From contig JAZRDM010000005.1 of assembly GCA_045660265.1 (NCBI GenBank), positions 16,371 to 80,370 on the forward strand: a stretch of DNA of 64,000 nt. The letters run 5' to 3'. The DNA is from Scatosoma sp045660265 (GTDB lineage: Bacteria > Bacillota > Clostridia > Christensenellales > Borkfalkiaceae). Positions 63,435 through 64,000 of the stretch are shown here, one piece after another (position 1 is the stretch's first letter; each line of letters begins with the position of its first letter). The translations under genes were made by a program, and so were the position numbers. Under the pieces are notes generated by a model. It was not told the origin of the DNA. It made no database searches and saw only the letters and a program-made list of their open reading frames with translations.

Positions 63435-64000
63435 ATGCCAAGTAAACGCAGACCGCAAGGTGACGGAACAATACGCAAACGCTCGGACGGACGATGGGAA
63501 GGACGAATTATCATCGGGCATAAGAAAAACGGTTCACCGATATTCAAATCGGTGTTCGGCAAGACACAAAAATCCGCACTAAAACAACTCCACCTGCTCA
63601 TCGACCTATACCGTGACGTGGACTTGACGGAAGAATGCCGAATGACGCTCGGCGAATGGCTCGACAAGTGGTTGGACGAATACATGGTATTCACAATTAA
63701 GGAAAGCACCATCGACGGATACCGCAAAATGATAAACAACCAAATCAAACGCTTTATCGGTGAGAAACAACTTGCCTATCTCACCACAGCTGACGTTCAA
63801 AAATTCTACAATCACATCAAACAGCACGGTAGAACAGACTTTCATCCCGTACATGGGTATACCTTATCCGATAATATGGTACGAAGCGTGCATATGGTTT
63901 TACACCAGGCGTTGGATGTCGCTGTAAAAGAAAGATTAATTGTCCGCAACCCAACGCACGGCACAACGATACCCAAAACGCACCGCGGCGAAAAGCAGGT
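63435..64000 (+). CDS. int: Tyrosine (phage/Tn916-type) integrase, 3' end beyond the window
   Basis: The first 188 codons are seen, starting at an ATG with a strong ribosome site (AAAGGAGG). Residues 1-55 (MPSKRRPQGDGTIRKRSDGR, WEGRIIIGHKKNGSPIFKSV) form the N-terminal arm-type DNA-binding domain of Tn916-like integrases. A SAM-like core-binding domain follows (LGEWLDKWLDEYM, YRKMINNQIKRFIG, LTTADVQKFYNHIK). The catalytic domain with Arg-His-Arg-Tyr lies past the right edge. Such enzymes often use the 3' part of tRNA genes, which matches the tRNA-Pro fragment at 53.4 kb. Confidence 0.9.
   Translation, partial: MPSKRRPQGDGTIRKRSDGRWEGRIIIGHKKNGSPIFKSVFGKTQKSALKQLHLLIDLYRDVDLTEECRMTLGEWLDKWLDEYMVFTIKESTIDGYRKMINNQIKRFIGEKQLAYLTTADVQKFYNHIKQHGRTDFHPVHGYTLSDNMVRSVHMVLHQALDVAVKERLIVRNPTHGTTIPKTHRGEKQ

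Overview
The window looks like a chromosomal segment of a low-to-mid-GC, Gram-positive anaerobe, most likely a gut Clostridia lineage (Bacillota, possibly Christensenellales-like). The signs are many lipoproteins with Gram-positive lipoboxes, very large surface proteins, BspA-type leucine-rich repeats, ABC solute uptake, AraC-type regulators, strong GGAGG ribosome sites and sigma-A promoters of the TTGACA-17-TATAAT type. The lineage is inferred from gene style only; there is no rRNA gene or intact tRNA gene here.

Layout. (1) 1-760: the 3' end of an unknown gene on the + strand. (2) 17.5-0.9 kb, minus strand: one long operon encoding a giant surface subtilase fused to leucine-rich repeats, a repeat lipoprotein, and a complete peptide ABC importer (OppA-B-C-D-F-like) ending with a small membrane protein. 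Together they suggest extracellular protein cleavage followed by peptide uptake. (3) 18-22 kb: housekeeping genes (RluA-type pseudouridine synthase, lipid kinase, DUF3899-like membrane protein, HAD phosphatase) and a Cys/His-rich lipoprotein. (4) 44.5-22.2 kb, minus strand: a carbohydrate (probably host or plant glycan) locus with a 1861-aa modular surface protein carrying a glycosidase-like C-terminal part, a 40-aa peptide gene, a GH38 alpha-mannosidase, two surface proteins with helical repeats and a GCG-plus-transmembrane tail, a sugar ABC binding protein with two permeases (no ATPase), an Ig-like surface protein, a DUF4838 lipoprotein and a Big_2-like lipoprotein. A divergent AraC regulator sits upstream. 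(5) 49.5-45.7 kb: an operon of three Gfo/Idh/MocA-type oxidoreductases and a sugar isomerase/epimerase, again with a divergent AraC regulator.

(6) 50.6-64 kb: an accessory region. It starts with an unknown protein that may be a nuclease and a SHOCT-domain membrane protein, preceded by a folded leader RNA with mutually exclusive antiterminator and terminator stems. A junction at 53.1-53.45 kb holds the 3' half of a tRNA-Pro-like sequence, a second copy of its 3' end within a five-stem palindromic element, and stacked terminators. To the right lie a DUF4143 ATPase, a membrane protein, and a type III-like restriction-modification cluster in the unusual order Res - HEPN-like protein - DUF4393 - Mod, followed by a 52-aa zinc-ribbon protein. 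The window ends in a tyrosine integrase preceded by four short direct repeats and a structured RNA.

The tRNA fragment at 53.4 kb and the integrase at 63.4 kb fit a mobile defence island whose other end, an intact tRNA-Pro, would lie beyond the right edge. The most novel-looking items are the four-gene restriction/Abi cluster, the attenuator-type leader RNA at 52.8 kb, the five-stem palindrome at 53.2 kb and the 40-aa peptide gene with a tandemly duplicated tail.
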